From Telluribacter roseus (GTDB taxonomy: Bacteria; Bacteroidota; Bacteroidia; Cytophagales; Spirosomataceae): a stretch of DNA of 64,000 nt. Shown here in pieces: positions 9,654-19,009 of the stretch. The first letter of the stretch is position 1. Each line of letters opens with the position of its first letter. Both the position numbers and the translations under genes were made by a program. The notes under the pieces are model-generated. The model ran no database searches, had not been told where the DNA came from, and was given only the letters and a program-made list of their open reading frames with translations. The stretch is taken from positions 372,001-436,000 of the forward strand of contig NZ_JAFEUV020000001.1 of NCBI RefSeq assembly GCF_017355915.2. Reading direction: 5' to 3'.

Positions 9654-10281
9654 ACGATGAGTGTTTGGTTTGGTTAAGTTGAAAATAGTTTTTCAATGCA
9701 AATATAGTGTTAACAAAAATTTAATTTGCAATAAAACGACTACACTTCTGAAATATTTGCCCTAACAACGAAATTCCTTATGGAACATGATATACTTTAA
9801 ATGCAAATACCCCCTTTTATTCTCCTAATCCCTCTAAATTGCTATTATGTAACCACTTTGTATATTTAGAAAGTGCCTCCGTAATGATGAGGTTAATGTT
9901 TTAGGAGGGGCAGAAGCAGGATAAGCAGTAGCAGGTGGAGGGAATAATCATAGAACTACAGCAACAGAAAACGGATCAACAACTCCAGAAGGTAATCAAT
10001 TTTGTGTGATAGAGGCGCCTTGAGGTAACACGCTGATACTAAAAGCTATTAGGAGTATTGTGTAAAAAAAATTATATATACGTTAAAGAGGTGGGTCTGG
10101 ATTGAACCGTTCTCTAAAAGCTTTTGATTCTAATGTTTTTCTAATCTTAATTGGAATATACGAAGAAAGGGTCGGGAGCAACCGGAACATACTATGTAGA
10201 AGAAGGCGGTATATTTTACGGTTGGAAGCAGGAATCTATATATCTTAGGTATTTATTAGTTATTGACATTTAGATAAAGGT
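9654..10281. other. Long intergenic region, mostly unexplained
   Basis: 628 bases between divergent genes. The left end holds the SusC promoter. The rest is AT-rich with patches such as AGGAGGGGCAGAAGCAGGAT, and no frame has family features or a start with a signal. No tRNA-like cloverleaf, riboswitch core or T-run hairpin was recognised. The promoter of the plus-strand M20 gene must lie here, but no exact TAnnTTTG element was found. Confidence 0.5.
9699..9731 (-). promoter_or_regulatory. Bacteroidota-type promoter of the SusC operon
   Basis: The minus strand reads TATATTTG at 9706-9699, an exact match to the -7 consensus TAnnTTTG. A TTG is located 22 nt further upstream (9731-9729), within the usual -33 spacing. 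Predicted 5' leader is about 40 nt. Confidence 0.7.
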
Positions 10282-11601
10282 ATGATCAAGAGGTTCACTT
10301 ATACTATTTTAACACTCATCACTACCGGATTGGTAGCTAATGCTCAGCCAGCCTTACACGCGCAGATCGATCAGAAGGCAAAGGCTCTTGAGTCCAGAGT
10401 GATTGAGTGGCGGCGGGATATCCACCAGCATCCGGAGCTGGGCAATCGTGAGTTCAGGACCGCCGAGAAGGTAGCTAACCACCTGCGACAGCTGGGGATA
10501 GAAGTAAAAACCGGCGTGGCTCATACGGGCGTAGTGGGTATCCTTAAAGGGGGTAAACCCGGACCGGTGGTAGCCCTGCGTGCCGATATGGATGGCCTGC
10601 CCGTTACGGAGCGGGTAGATGTACCTTTCAAATCCAGGGTTACTACGGAGTACAACGGCCAGCAGACGGGTGTCATGCATGCCTGTGGTCATGATACGCA
10701 CGTGGCCATGCTGATGGGAGTCGCTGAGGTACTGGCTTCTATGAAGAACGAACTGAAAGGTACCATCAAGTTTATATTCCAGCCCGCCGAGGAGGGCGCA
10801 CCTACCGGAGAGCAGGGGGGAGCCGAGCTGATGGTAAAAGAAGGGGTACTGGAGCACCCAAAAGTAGACGTTATTTTTGGTCTGCATATCAACTCCCAAA
10901 CCGAAGTAGGTACCATACGCTACCGATCAGGAGCTACCATGGCAGCTGTTGACTGGTTGAGTATCGACGTTAAGGGTAAGCAAACGCACGGCGCGGCTCC
11001 CTGGTCAGGGGTGGACCCTATCGTAACGTCGGCTCAGATTATTACGGGCCTGCAGACCATAGTGAGTCGTAGCCTGGACATTACTAATGCCCCGGCAGTG
11101 ATAACCATCGGAGCCATACACGGAGGCATCAGGCAGAATATTATTCCGGAAGAAGTAAAGATGATAGGTACCATCCGGACGCTGGATGAGGACATGCACA
11201 AACAGGTACACAAGCGCATCCGGGATGTGGCCACTAATATCGCCGAAAGTGCCGGGGCGGTCGCCGATGTAAAGATAGAAACCTTGTACCCGGTTACCTA
11301 CAATGATCCGCAACTCACGGAGGAGATGGTACCCTCGCTAGAGGCGTTGGCCGGTAAAAGCGGTGTTATAGTCTCCCCGGCTCAGACCGGAGCGGAAGAC
11401 TTCTCGTTCTTTCAGCAGAAGGTACCCGGGTTTTTCTTCTTCCTGGGTGGCATGCCCAAAGGCAAGCGCGGACATGAAGCAGCGCCTCACCATACTCCTG
11501 ACTTCTATATTGACGAGAGCGGGATGGTACTGGGGGTACGGTCACTGAGCCGCCTGGCCGTGGACTACATGGAAAAACACGCATCCAAAAAGGTGCAGTA
11601 A
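10282..11601 (+). CDS. Exported M20-family amidohydrolase (M20D type)
   Basis: 439 aa metallo-amidohydrolase of the hippurate hydrolase / N-acyl-amino-acid hydrolase group. Residues 1-21 are a signal peptide (LVANAQ cleavage), so it acts in the periplasm or outside. Metal-binding motifs are visible: HACGHDTH at 133-140 (Cys135, His137), QPAEEG at 167-172 with the catalytic/metal Glu pair, and GHEAAPHHTPDFY near the C-terminus. The central part is the M20 dimerisation insert. The natural substrate, an N-acyl amino acid or peptide, is not evident. It is a single-gene unit convergent with the SDR gene. Confidence 0.9.
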   Translation: MIKRFTYTILTLITTGLVANAQPALHAQIDQKAKALESRVIEWRRDIHQHPELGNREFRTAEKVANHLRQLGIEVKTGVAHTGVVGILKGGKPGPVVALRADMDGLPVTERVDVPFKSRVTTEYNGQQTGVMHACGHDTHVAMLMGVAEVLASMKNELKGTIKFIFQPAEEGAPTGEQGGAELMVKEGVLEHPKVDVIFGLHINSQTEVGTIRYRSGATMAAVDWLSIDVKGKQTHGAAPWSGVDPIVTSAQIITGLQTIVSRSLDITNAPAVITIGAIHGGIRQNIIPEEVKMIGTIRTLDEDMHKQVHKRIRDVATNIAESAGAVADVKIETLYPVTYNDPQLTEEMVPSLEALAGKSGVIVSPAQTGAEDFSFFQQKVPGFFFFLGGMPKGKRGHEAAPHHTPDFYIDESGMVLGVRSLSRLAVDYMEKHASKKVQ

Positions 11602-11614
11602 TAAAAAAAACAGA

Positions 11615-11642
11615 GAAGGGAGGGCCACCAGGCCCTCCCTTC
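11615..11642. terminator. Bidirectional terminator between convergent genes
   Basis: GAAGGGAGGGCC, loop ACCA, GGCCCTCCCTTC: a 12-bp perfect stem. The minus-strand product is followed by a long T-run (complement of the A8 at about 11603-11610); the plus side has only a short T3. Confidence 0.75.
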
Positions 11643-11669
11643 TTTGGATCAGTATCTTCTGGAAATATA

Positions 11670-12470
11670 TTACTGCGGAGCCTTCCTGCGTACCATCCGG
11701 TACAGAAGCGCCGGCCAGAACCTCTTCAGGTACACGGCAGCTACCTCGGTAAAGCCTCCGATATATACCTCTTCTTTCTCCTTTCTGACGGCCCCTACTA
11801 TGCGTGCCGCGCACTCCTGAGCCGATAGCCCTTTCTCCTGATTCTCGTCCATCTTTCCATGCTTCTGCCCCCTTTCGTTCAGGGCATTGATGGAAACATT
11901 GGTTTTGATATAACCCGGACATACAATCGTGACTTTGATATTCTGGTCGTGGCATTCGGCCCGGAGAGAGTCATAGAAGCCATGCAGAGCGTGCTTGGCG
12001 GCATTATAGCCCGACCGCATGGGAGTACCTACTTTGCCGGCTACGCTGCTGATTACCACAAAATGCCCGCCCTGCTGGTGCAACATGTAGGGGAGTACCG
12101 CTTTGGTAAGGGCTACGGTACTAAAAAAATCCACGTCCATCAGGTGGCGGTACACCTCCAGACTAGTATCCTTTACGTAAGACCGCTGGCTTACGCCCGC
12201 ATTATGAACCATATAATCAATGCGCTGGAAGTACTGGATGACCTTTCCGGCAGCCGGGGCCGCTTCATCAAACTGGGTAACATCCATGGGTAGTACCAGT
12301 ACATCCCGCTCCGGAAGGCCCGTCAGCTTTTTTACCCGATCCAGTTCCTCCATTCGGCGGGCAGTTAGTACCAGCAGGGCACCTTCCTCAGCCAGTGCCA
12401 GCGCCAGTGCTTCGCCGATACCCGACGAGGCTCCCGTAATCCAGACTACCTTATCTTTAAACGTGGACAT
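11670..12470 (-). CDS. Classical short-chain dehydrogenase/reductase
   Basis: 266 aa NAD(P)-dependent oxidoreductase. The cofactor motif TGASSGIG is at 12-19, NNAG-type HNAG at 89-92, the catalytic Ser near 142 (VVISSVAG) and YNAAK at 155-159. The C-terminal tail (about 236-266) is basic and hydrophobic (VYLKRFWPALLYRMVRRKAP), as in membrane-associated DHRS7-like members. It is the last gene of a three-gene operon with the LD-carboxypeptidase and the Kir channel (10-nt gaps). The substrate cannot be inferred. Confidence 0.88.
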   Translation of the reverse strand: MSTFKDKVVWITGASSGIGEALALALAEEGALLVLTARRMEELDRVKKLTGLPERDVLVLPMDVTQFDEAAPAAGKVIQYFQRIDYMVHNAGVSQRSYVKDTSLEVYRHLMDVDFFSTVALTKAVLPYMLHQQGGHFVVISSVAGKVGTPMRSGYNAAKHALHGFYDSLRAECHDQNIKVTIVCPGYIKTNVSINALNERGQKHGKMDENQEKGLSAQECAARIVGAVRKEKEEVYIGGFTEVAAVYLKRFWPALLYRMVRRKAPQ

Positions 12471-12480
12471 AGTACAGTAC

Positions 12481-13437
12481 TTAAGCTTGGTGGATTAAGT
12501 GCAGATAGCGGAGCGAAGCGCCCTGCTCCTCCACAACAAGGCGAGCCGGCAGGCCTACGCCCATAGCCCGGTTGTCGGCTACGTGTCCAGTGGGGAAGTT
12601 GTAGCATATTGGGTAGCTGTACTCCTGGGTATGCTCCCGGATAATTTCGTAGGCATCCTTTCCAAAGGTAGGATCGCTGTTGTCGCGCATGTCCGTAAAC
12701 TGACCCACCAGGAGCCCCGCCAGCTGATCCAGCTTTCCTCCCCGTTTCATCTGGATCATCATCCGGTCCAGGTTGTAGAAGTACTCGCCTACGTCCTCAA
12801 TAAAGAGGATCTTTCCGGTGGTATCCAGTTCCGACCCGGAGCCCATCAGGTGAGCCAGCAGGCACAGGTTACCACCCACTACTTCGGCGGTAGCTTCACC
12901 GTGTTGATTGAAAGGGTGGGAGGGGATGGAGTACCCTACTTCTTCCCCAAACAACATCCGGCGTAGCGACTCCAGCGCTTCTTCGCCTCCTTCTTTGGTA
13001 AATATCTTGGCCATCTGGGCGTGCAGACTTACGTACCCCATACCATGCAGGTGCGACAGGAGAGCCGTCAGGTCGCTGAAGCCCACGATCCACTTGGGGT
13101 GCTGTCGGAAAGTAGTAAAATCCAGCTTGTCCAGCAGGCGGGAGCAGCCGTAGCCCCCTCTGGCGGCTATGATAGCCTTTACGGCCGGATCATCGAGCAT
13201 GGTCTGCAGGTCGTGCAGCCGTAGGTCGTCGGTGCCGGAGTACTGGTAGTAGGACGATGTCAGGGACTGACCTTCAATAACGTTAAGGTTCCACTGGTCC
13301 CTGAGTACCGCCAGGCCCGGCTTGACGTCATCGTAGCTGACCCGGCTGGCCGGAGCCAGTACGCCAACAGTATCACCAGGCTGAAGAAAAGGAGGTACGA
13401 TCAATAAAGTATCAGTTTGCGTATTGATAAATGACAT
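12481..13437 (-). CDS. ldcA: S66-family LD-carboxypeptidase (murein tetrapeptide carboxypeptidase)
   Basis: 318 aa. Removes the terminal D-Ala from murein tetrapeptides in the peptidoglycan recycling pathway. The nucleophile-containing motif GFSDLTALL places Ser121; the other triad members fit as Glu214 (FIEDVGE) and His285 (PTGHVADN), the spacing known for S66 enzymes. PGDTVGVLAPAS at 20-31 and ARGGYGCSRLLD at 92-103 are family signatures. There is no signal peptide, so it is cytoplasmic. It sits between the K+ channel and SDR genes with 10-nt spacers; no functional link among the three is obvious. Confidence 0.9.
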   Translation of the reverse strand: MSFINTQTDTLLIVPPFLQPGDTVGVLAPASRVSYDDVKPGLAVLRDQWNLNVIEGQSLTSSYYQYSGTDDLRLHDLQTMLDDPAVKAIIAARGGYGCSRLLDKLDFTTFRQHPKWIVGFSDLTALLSHLHGMGYVSLHAQMAKIFTKEGGEEALESLRRMLFGEEVGYSIPSHPFNQHGEATAEVVGGNLCLLAHLMGSGSELDTTGKILFIEDVGEYFYNLDRMMIQMKRGGKLDQLAGLLVGQFTDMRDNSDPTFGKDAYEIIREHTQEYSYPICYNFPTGHVADNRAMGVGLPARLVVEEQGASLRYLHLIHQA

Positions 13438-13447
13438 AACTACACGA

Positions 13448-14434
13448 TTAAGTATTCAGGGAGGCGGGATGGTGGTTGTCGATTTCCTCCACGTTCACCA
13501 CGATCTTTCCCGGTGTGGCACTGCTAAACATAGGATCAAACTTAGCCCCCCAGATGATTTCTTCGTATCTGTAAGAGTACCGCACGTGTACCTGCTGCAT
13601 AAAGGTTTCGTCGATGGCACGCAGGAGTAGCAGTATCTCTGTATCCGTTTCCATCAGACTGTCCGGCGTGGCACCACTCAGTGGACTTTGGCTGGTAATG
13701 GGGTGAACGATGGTCCAGGTGAGGGGAAAAAAGTTGACGTGATTTCGCTCCAGCTCCAGTCCATAGTACTTACGAACCCTTTCGCCGCTGGGTAGTACCT
13801 CCAGGCGGGATAGGGCTAGTTCGGCCTCCAGGTCAATGAGTTCATTATCGCGCTCGTGGATGATCCGGAACATAAAACCGTTGATGTCCAGGTAAGGAGC
13901 AATTAACGCATTTTTGCTGAACCGGATACAGGGGGTGGGTCTAGAAAAACGACCGTACAGCAGGCCCGTAGCTATTACAAATAGGAGCAGGCCCATGAGA
14001 GCTTCCAGCGAAGCCACACTATTAGCCATAAATCCCAAAGGACTTACCCGACCGTACCCTACGGTGGTGAGCGTCTGGGCACTGAAGAAGAAGGCCTCCC
14101 AGAAGTCAGCATGCACAGGATAGCTACTGAGTTCAGTACCTTTGAGATTTTCGAGACCGATAAGCAGGTAGATGCAGGCAAAGAGGGAGTTGAGTAGCAG
14201 GTAGACCAGGAAGATACTCCCGAAAAACTGCCACCAGGGAATGGTTACCAGCCGGTGGTACCAGTTGATACTGTTCAGAAAAGAAGTACCCCGGCGCTGG
14301 ACATTGAAGCTGCCGTTCCGATTGATCAGCCTGCTATGATGGTCCGTTATGCGCTGGCCGAACCCCAGGTCTTTGCGGTTTTCTTCCTCATTCAGTAGCG
14401 TACTCTGGGAAGGAGCGAAAAGTTTTCTTGCCAT
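13448..14434 (-). CDS. Inward-rectifier type potassium channel (KirBac-like)
   Basis: 328 aa. The K+ selectivity filter TTVGYGR (123-129) lies between two membrane segments (about 68-93 and 138-161), with the pore helix before it. The N-terminal slide-helix region and the C-terminal beta-rich domain from about 168 (FSKNALIAPYLDINGFMFR) match the prokaryotic Kir architecture. It is the first gene of the operon with ldcA and the SDR. It forms a passive K+ pathway in a genome window that also encodes an active Trk/Ktr uptake system. Confidence 0.93.
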   Translation of the reverse strand: MARKLFAPSQSTLLNEEENRKDLGFGQRITDHHSRLINRNGSFNVQRRGTSFLNSINWYHRLVTIPWWQFFGSIFLVYLLLNSLFACIYLLIGLENLKGTELSSYPVHADFWEAFFFSAQTLTTVGYGRVSPLGFMANSVASLEALMGLLLFVIATGLLYGRFSRPTPCIRFSKNALIAPYLDINGFMFRIIHERDNELIDLEAELALSRLEVLPSGERVRKYYGLELERNHVNFFPLTWTIVHPITSQSPLSGATPDSLMETDTEILLLLRAIDETFMQQVHVRYSYRYEEIIWGAKFDPMFSSATPGKIVVNVEEIDNHHPASLNT

Positions 14435-14504
14435 GCGATGGATGTACTTACGCTATCAATACCCAAACATACACAAAGATTCGGGACCTTAGGACGACGG
14501 AGCC

Positions 14505-14554
14505 ATACTATATAAGGAGAGGCTGCGAAATCGCAGCCTCTCCTTATATAGTAT
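14505..14554 (-). terminator. Very long palindromic terminator of dciA
   Basis: A 24-bp perfect stem with a 2-nt loop (AA). The arms begin ATACTATATAAGGAGAGGCT. It abuts the dciA stop codon, the last base of which overlaps the outer arm. It separates dciA from the Kir operon on the same strand. Confidence 0.75.
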
Positions 14555-14880
14555 TAGATAAAGACAACCTCATCAACCAGGTTTGTCTTCATTTCGCGGT
14601 TGATCAGTTCTATAATCTTATGCTTGGCCCTTACCAGTTCATCGCGCAGGGGAGCTGATTCTATCTGTAAAAAAAGTGTCCGGTCTTTGACATATACCTT
14701 AGTGGTACGGGAGGCAATAGTATGGCCCATGATCTTGTCCCAGTGTGCCGTCAGGTATGTTTCATTAAAACTGGTATTGAGTTTATAGGCGCTGAGCATC
14801 TGCTCAATCGCCTCTTTGAGAGGGGTAACGCCAGGTTTGCGGGAAGATCTTTCTTTATCAAATTTGTAGTACTGTGCCAT
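14554..14880 (-). CDS. dciA: DUF721/DciA-like protein
   Basis: 108 aa starting at the ATG complementary to 14878-14880 (MAQYYKFDKERSSRKPG). An upstream frame extension is not used because the promoter -7 element lies inside it. The core (LTAHWDKIMGHTIASRTTKVYVKDRTLFLQIESAPLRDEL, about 44-82) is the DUF721 fold. DciA proteins load the replicative helicase in bacteria lacking DnaC/DnaI; the Bacteroidota members are usually this short. It is a single-gene unit with its own promoter and a very strong terminator. Confidence 0.82.
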   Translation of the reverse strand: MAQYYKFDKERSSRKPGVTPLKEAIEQMLSAYKLNTSFNETYLTAHWDKIMGHTIASRTTKVYVKDRTLFLQIESAPLRDELVRAKHKIIELINREMKTNLVDEVVFI

Positions 14881-14903
14881 GGTGCCAGAGGATATGCAGT
14901 AGA

Positions 14904-14911
14904 CAAATATA
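14904..14911 (-). promoter_or_regulatory. -7 promoter element of dciA
   Basis: The minus strand reads TATATTTG, an exact TAnnTTTG match, 24 nt upstream of the dciA start. No clear -33 TTG was seen at the expected spacing. Confidence 0.5.
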
Positions 14912-14940
14912 GCGAATCCGGTACTCAGAGCCGATACCAT

Positions 14941-15216
14941 TGGATAACGTTTAAGGGGCTTGATAGAGGTGAGGACAGGCTACTGCAAACCGTCAGGATT
15001 CGCAACCAAATCAGTACCAGACAAGTACCTGTAGTACGGAGTGCCAGGCCGGGTACGAAAGGAGCTAATAATAATTTAAAATAATAGGTAGCAGTAGTAT
15101 GAGGTGTAGTCGCTCACTACCGAAACGTAATAAAACTCATAGCGGTATTTGCATTTAAGACGACTGGCACGTAATATTGCGACATCAAGTCAATTGCTCC
15201 ACTTTTTACGGCGGTT
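14941..15216. other. Upstream region of the met leader
   Basis: No gene is evident between the dciA promoter and the riboswitch. A 120-codon plus-strand frame overlapping this region runs antisense through dciA and has no family features. The promoter for the met leader must lie here: GGTATTTGCA at 15144-15153 is one base short of the TAnnTTTG consensus and is the best candidate. Confidence 0.4.
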
Positions 15217-15328
15217 GATTTATAAAGAAGAGGCGAGAGAATGGGCTCTGCGAACCTCTGGCAACCTACCCCAAGCGCAACCGGGACAAGGTGCTAACTC
15301 CCACCTAAGTGATTAGGAAATATAAACT
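15217..15328 (+). promoter_or_regulatory. SAM-I (S-box) riboswitch
   Basis: All S-box landmarks are visible in order. P1 pairs TTTATA (15219-15224) with TATAAA (15321-15326). P2 pairs AGAGG with CCTCT around GAATGGGCTCTGCGAA. Then come the conserved CTGGCAACCT, a P3 of CCC/GGG type, the core AAGGTGCTAACTCCCACC (15288-15305), and P4 CCTAA-GTGA-TTAGG (15304-15317). It precedes metY and metX, the standard target of SAM repression. No intrinsic terminator follows directly, so the output mechanism is not the usual Bacillus-type one; the next element is a small Cys-rich ORF. Confidence 0.92.
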
Positions 15329-15337
15329 CAAACGCGC

Positions 15338-15442
15338 ATGAAACCAGAAAACGTACATCCTGCATCAGGGGTGGTTCCTGTACCCACCTGTCATTTTAGT
15401 ATCTCTTTCAGCGAAGCGGATTGCTGTTGTATGCGCTGCTAG
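15338..15442 (+). CDS. Putative 34-aa cysteine-rich leader peptide
   Basis: ATG at 15338, TAG at 15440-15442, starting 12 nt after the riboswitch P1. The predicted peptide is MKPENVHPASGVVPVPTC followed by HFSISFSEADCCCMRC. Three consecutive Cys codons (TGC TGT TGT at 15422-15430), then Met, Arg, Cys, sit right before the stop. No protein family is recognised. The position ahead of genes for homocysteine synthesis, the terminal Cys run and an 8-bp helix enclosing it suggest a cis-acting attenuator peptide that senses Cys-tRNA supply. That is inference; the ORF itself and the codons are seen directly. Confidence 0.6.
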   Translation: MKPENVHPASGVVPVPTCHFSISFSEADCCCMRC

Positions 15443-15457
15443 GAGAGGGGCTTCGCT
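15410..15457 (+). promoter_or_regulatory. Hairpin enclosing the Cys codons and stop of the leader ORF
   Basis: AGCGAAGC (15410-15417) is perfectly complementary to GCTTCGCT (15450-15457). The left arm is codons 25-27 of the leader ORF; the Cys run and stop lie in the loop. A ribosome paused on codons 29-31 would cover the left arm and free the right arm. AGGAGAG (15441-15447) can alternatively pair with CTCT/CCT further on (about 15467-15478). No T-run follows, so it is not a simple terminator. Confidence 0.5.
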
Positions 15458-15472
15458 ATGCTTATTCTCTGA

Positions 15473-16861
<1,389 letters not shown>

Positions 16862-16883
16862 TTATAAATATAGTACTTAGTGG

Positions 16884-16914
16884 TAGTAGGCTACCGATGG
16901 TAGGTAGCCTACTA
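16884..16914 (+). promoter_or_regulatory. Hairpin between metY and metX
   Basis: TAGTAGGCTACC and GGTAGCCTACTA form a 12-bp perfect stem with a 7-nt loop. It is followed by ATAAAATTTAAAC rather than a T-run, so it more likely stabilises or processes the mRNA, or only partly terminates, than ends the operon. Confidence 0.5.
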
Positions 16915-16936
16915 TAAAATTTAAACTTTTGGTGCT

Positions 16937-17998
16937 TTGGCACGTATTCAACCCGACAAGAAGGTATTCAAATACCCCTACACGTACTCCTTGGAACTGG
17001 GACGTGAACTACATGGCTTTGAGCTGAACTATACTACCTACGGAACCCGCAATGAGGACGACAGTAATGTAGTATGGGTGTGTCATGCCCTCACTGGTAG
17101 CGCCAACGCGGCCGAGTGGTGGGATGGACTGATTGGTGAAGGTAAGTACTTCGATCCTGCCCGGCATTTTATCGTATGTGCCAATGTACTGGGCTCGGCC
17201 TATGGCTCCACCGGAGCCTTATCCGTTAACCCGGATACGCAGGAGCCCTACTACCACGAGTTTCCGGTCGTTACGGTTCGGGATATTGTGGGCGCACTGG
17301 ACCTGCTGCGGCAGGAGCTGGAAATACGTAGGATAGGTGTATGTATCGGCGGATCGCTGGGAGGGCAGCAGGCCCTGGAGTGGGCCATTCAGGCACCGGA
17401 GGTCTTTGATGAGCTGATCCTGATCGCCTCCAACGCGGTACATTCCCCCTGGGGCGTAGCCTTCAACGAGTCGCAGCGGATGGCTATCGAAAACGATCCC
17501 ACCTGGAAGGACCGTAATCCGGAGGCAGGTGCCCACGGTATGAAGGTAGCGCGTTCGATAGCTCTGCTCTCGTACCGTAACTACGATACCTACAACTTCA
17601 CCCAGGCCCGCGACAACCCCGACCAGACCGACGATTTCCGGGCTTCGTCGTACCAGCGGTACCAGGGCGATAAGTTCATGAAGCGGTTCAATGCCTTCTC
17701 GTACTGGACCCTGACCAAGGTGATGGACTCACACAACGTGGGGCGCAACCGGGGCGGAATTGTACATGCACTGGGGATGGTCAAAGCCCGTACGCTGGTG
17801 CTGGGTATCAAGTCCGATATCCTGTTTCCGGTAGCGGAGCAGCAGTTTCAGGCCCGTCATATACCCGATGCTGTCTACCAGGAAATCGACTCCCTCTACG
17901 GGCACGATGGGTTTTTGATCGAATACAAGCAACTGTCGCAGGTTATAAAGGCCTGGCAGGAAAGCAAAGGGCGGCTGGAGCCACTTTCGGTTCAGTAA
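16937..17998 (+). CDS. metX: Homoserine O-acetyltransferase
   Basis: 353 aa alpha/beta-hydrolase that acetylates homoserine with acetyl-CoA. Nucleophile Ser140 lies in CIGGSLGGQQALEW, with Asp294 (GIKSDILFP) and His323 (YGHDGFLIE) as the rest of the triad. The substrate-tunnel segment CHALTGSANAAEWW (49-62) and the strictly conserved ANVLGSAYGSTG (82-93) are clear. The start is the TTG at 16937: an in-frame TAA lies five codons upstream with no ATG between, and MARIQPDKKVF fits the family N-terminus. A weak start after a hairpin may keep MetX below MetY. Confidence 0.95.
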   Translation: MARIQPDKKVFKYPYTYSLELGRELHGFELNYTTYGTRNEDDSNVVWVCHALTGSANAAEWWDGLIGEGKYFDPARHFIVCANVLGSAYGSTGALSVNPDTQEPYYHEFPVVTVRDIVGALDLLRQELEIRRIGVCIGGSLGGQQALEWAIQAPEVFDELILIASNAVHSPWGVAFNESQRMAIENDPTWKDRNPEAGAHGMKVARSIALLSYRNYDTYNFTQARDNPDQTDDFRASSYQRYQGDKFMKRFNAFSYWTLTKVMDSHNVGRNRGGIVHALGMVKARTLVLGIKSDILFPVAEQQFQARHIPDAVYQEIDSLYGHDGFLIEYKQLSQVIKAWQESKGRLEPLSVQ

Positions 17999-18018
17999 GC
18001 CTGTATAAAGCACCAGGC

Positions 18019-18060
18019 AGAAGGTCCTGTACACGATGAGGTACAGGACCTTCTTTTGTT
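18019..18060 (+). terminator. Intrinsic terminator of the metYX operon
   Basis: AGAAGGTCCTGTAC (18019-18032) pairs perfectly with GTACAGGACCTTCT (18041-18054) and is followed by TTTGTT. Confidence 0.85.
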
Positions 18061-18157
18061 AGTAATCACGGGTGAGTGGCACAGGTTTTGACTTTCATGA
18101 TGTACGTACCGGCAGGTGGGGTACAGTATAAATTTTGAAATTCAAACCGAGAAGCTA

Positions 18158-18964
18158 ATGCGTACGCTTGCACGTCTATTTATGGGACTCATCATGGTGT
18201 TGGTGGCCCTATGGGGATATTTTACGAAAACGGAGGTGAATCCGGTAACGGGGGAAAAGCAACGGGTAAGTCTGACGGCTGAGGAAGAGGTAACACTTGG
18301 AGTAAAAAGTGCACCTGAAATGGCATCACAGTTTGGGGGAATGCATCCTGATGAACAGGTACAGCAAACAGTCAAACGAATTGGGCAAAGGCTGGTGCAG
18401 GAATCGGACGCCGGCCGCTCGCCTTATACCTTTAACTTTCATGTACTGGCCGACCCTACTACGGTCAATGCTTTTGCTTTGCCGGGTGGGCAGATCTTTA
18501 TCACGATGGGATTGCTGAAAAGGCTAAAAACCGAAGATCAACTGGCGGGGGTACTGGGGCACGAGATCGGCCACGTCATAGGGAGGCACTCTGCCGAGCA
18601 GATGGCCAAGCAGGAGCTGATGCAGGGACTAGCGGGAGGGGCTGCCATTGCCCTGGCTGATCCATCCTCTCCGGCCACCAGTGCTTATATAGCGCAGTAT
18701 GTGGCTAACATTGTAGGGCTGAAGTACGGCCGTGAAGATGAGCTGGAGTCGGACGAGTTTGGAGTGAAGTACATGATCCAGACCGGCTACGATCCCAATG
18801 CGCTGCTGGATGTAATGCGGGTGCTGGAGCAGGCATCGGGAGGTCAGCGCCAAATGGAGTTTCTGAGTACGCACCCCAGCCCGGCCAATCGAAATGAACG
18901 GATCAGAGCTGCCATCACTAAATATACTGAAGTCATCCCGGCGGGAGTCCATCCGCAGGAATAA
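18158..18964 (+). CDS. M48-family zinc metallopeptidase, envelope-anchored
   Basis: 268 aa from the ATG at 18158, chosen because it opens with a hydrophobic signal/anchor segment (MRTLARLFMGLIMVLVALWG); an upstream GTG would add 14 non-signal residues. The zinc site is HEIGH (His135, Glu136, His139) with the third ligand in ELESDEFG (about 197). TTVNAFALPGGQIFIT (101-116) is the M48 substrate-strand motif. BepA/LoiP-like proteins of this type degrade or help fold outer-membrane proteins in the periplasm; that role is inferred from the family. Confidence 0.88.
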   Translation: MRTLARLFMGLIMVLVALWGYFTKTEVNPVTGEKQRVSLTAEEEVTLGVKSAPEMASQFGGMHPDEQVQQTVKRIGQRLVQESDAGRSPYTFNFHVLADPTTVNAFALPGGQIFITMGLLKRLKTEDQLAGVLGHEIGHVIGRHSAEQMAKQELMQGLAGGAAIALADPSSPATSAYIAQYVANIVGLKYGREDELESDEFGVKYMIQTGYDPNALLDVMRVLEQASGGQRQMEFLSTHPSPANRNERIRAAITKYTEVIPAGVHPQE

Positions 18965-18975
18965 AAACTAAAAAA

Positions 18976-19009
18976 CATACGGCCTCACCACGCGTGGTGA
19001 GGCCGTATG
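18976..19009 (-). terminator. Terminator of the amidohydrolase gene
   Basis: A perfect 34-bp palindrome centred on CCACGCGTGG. On the minus strand it is followed by a T-rich tail (complement of AAAAACTAAAAAA). It lies directly after the minus-strand stop codon and also within 12 nt of the convergent plus-strand gene's end. Confidence 0.8.

Noticed and set aside
10010-10130. Possible tRNA-like sequence (GGATTGAACC)
   Set aside because: No cloverleaf with acceptor stem and anticodon arm can be drawn around it.
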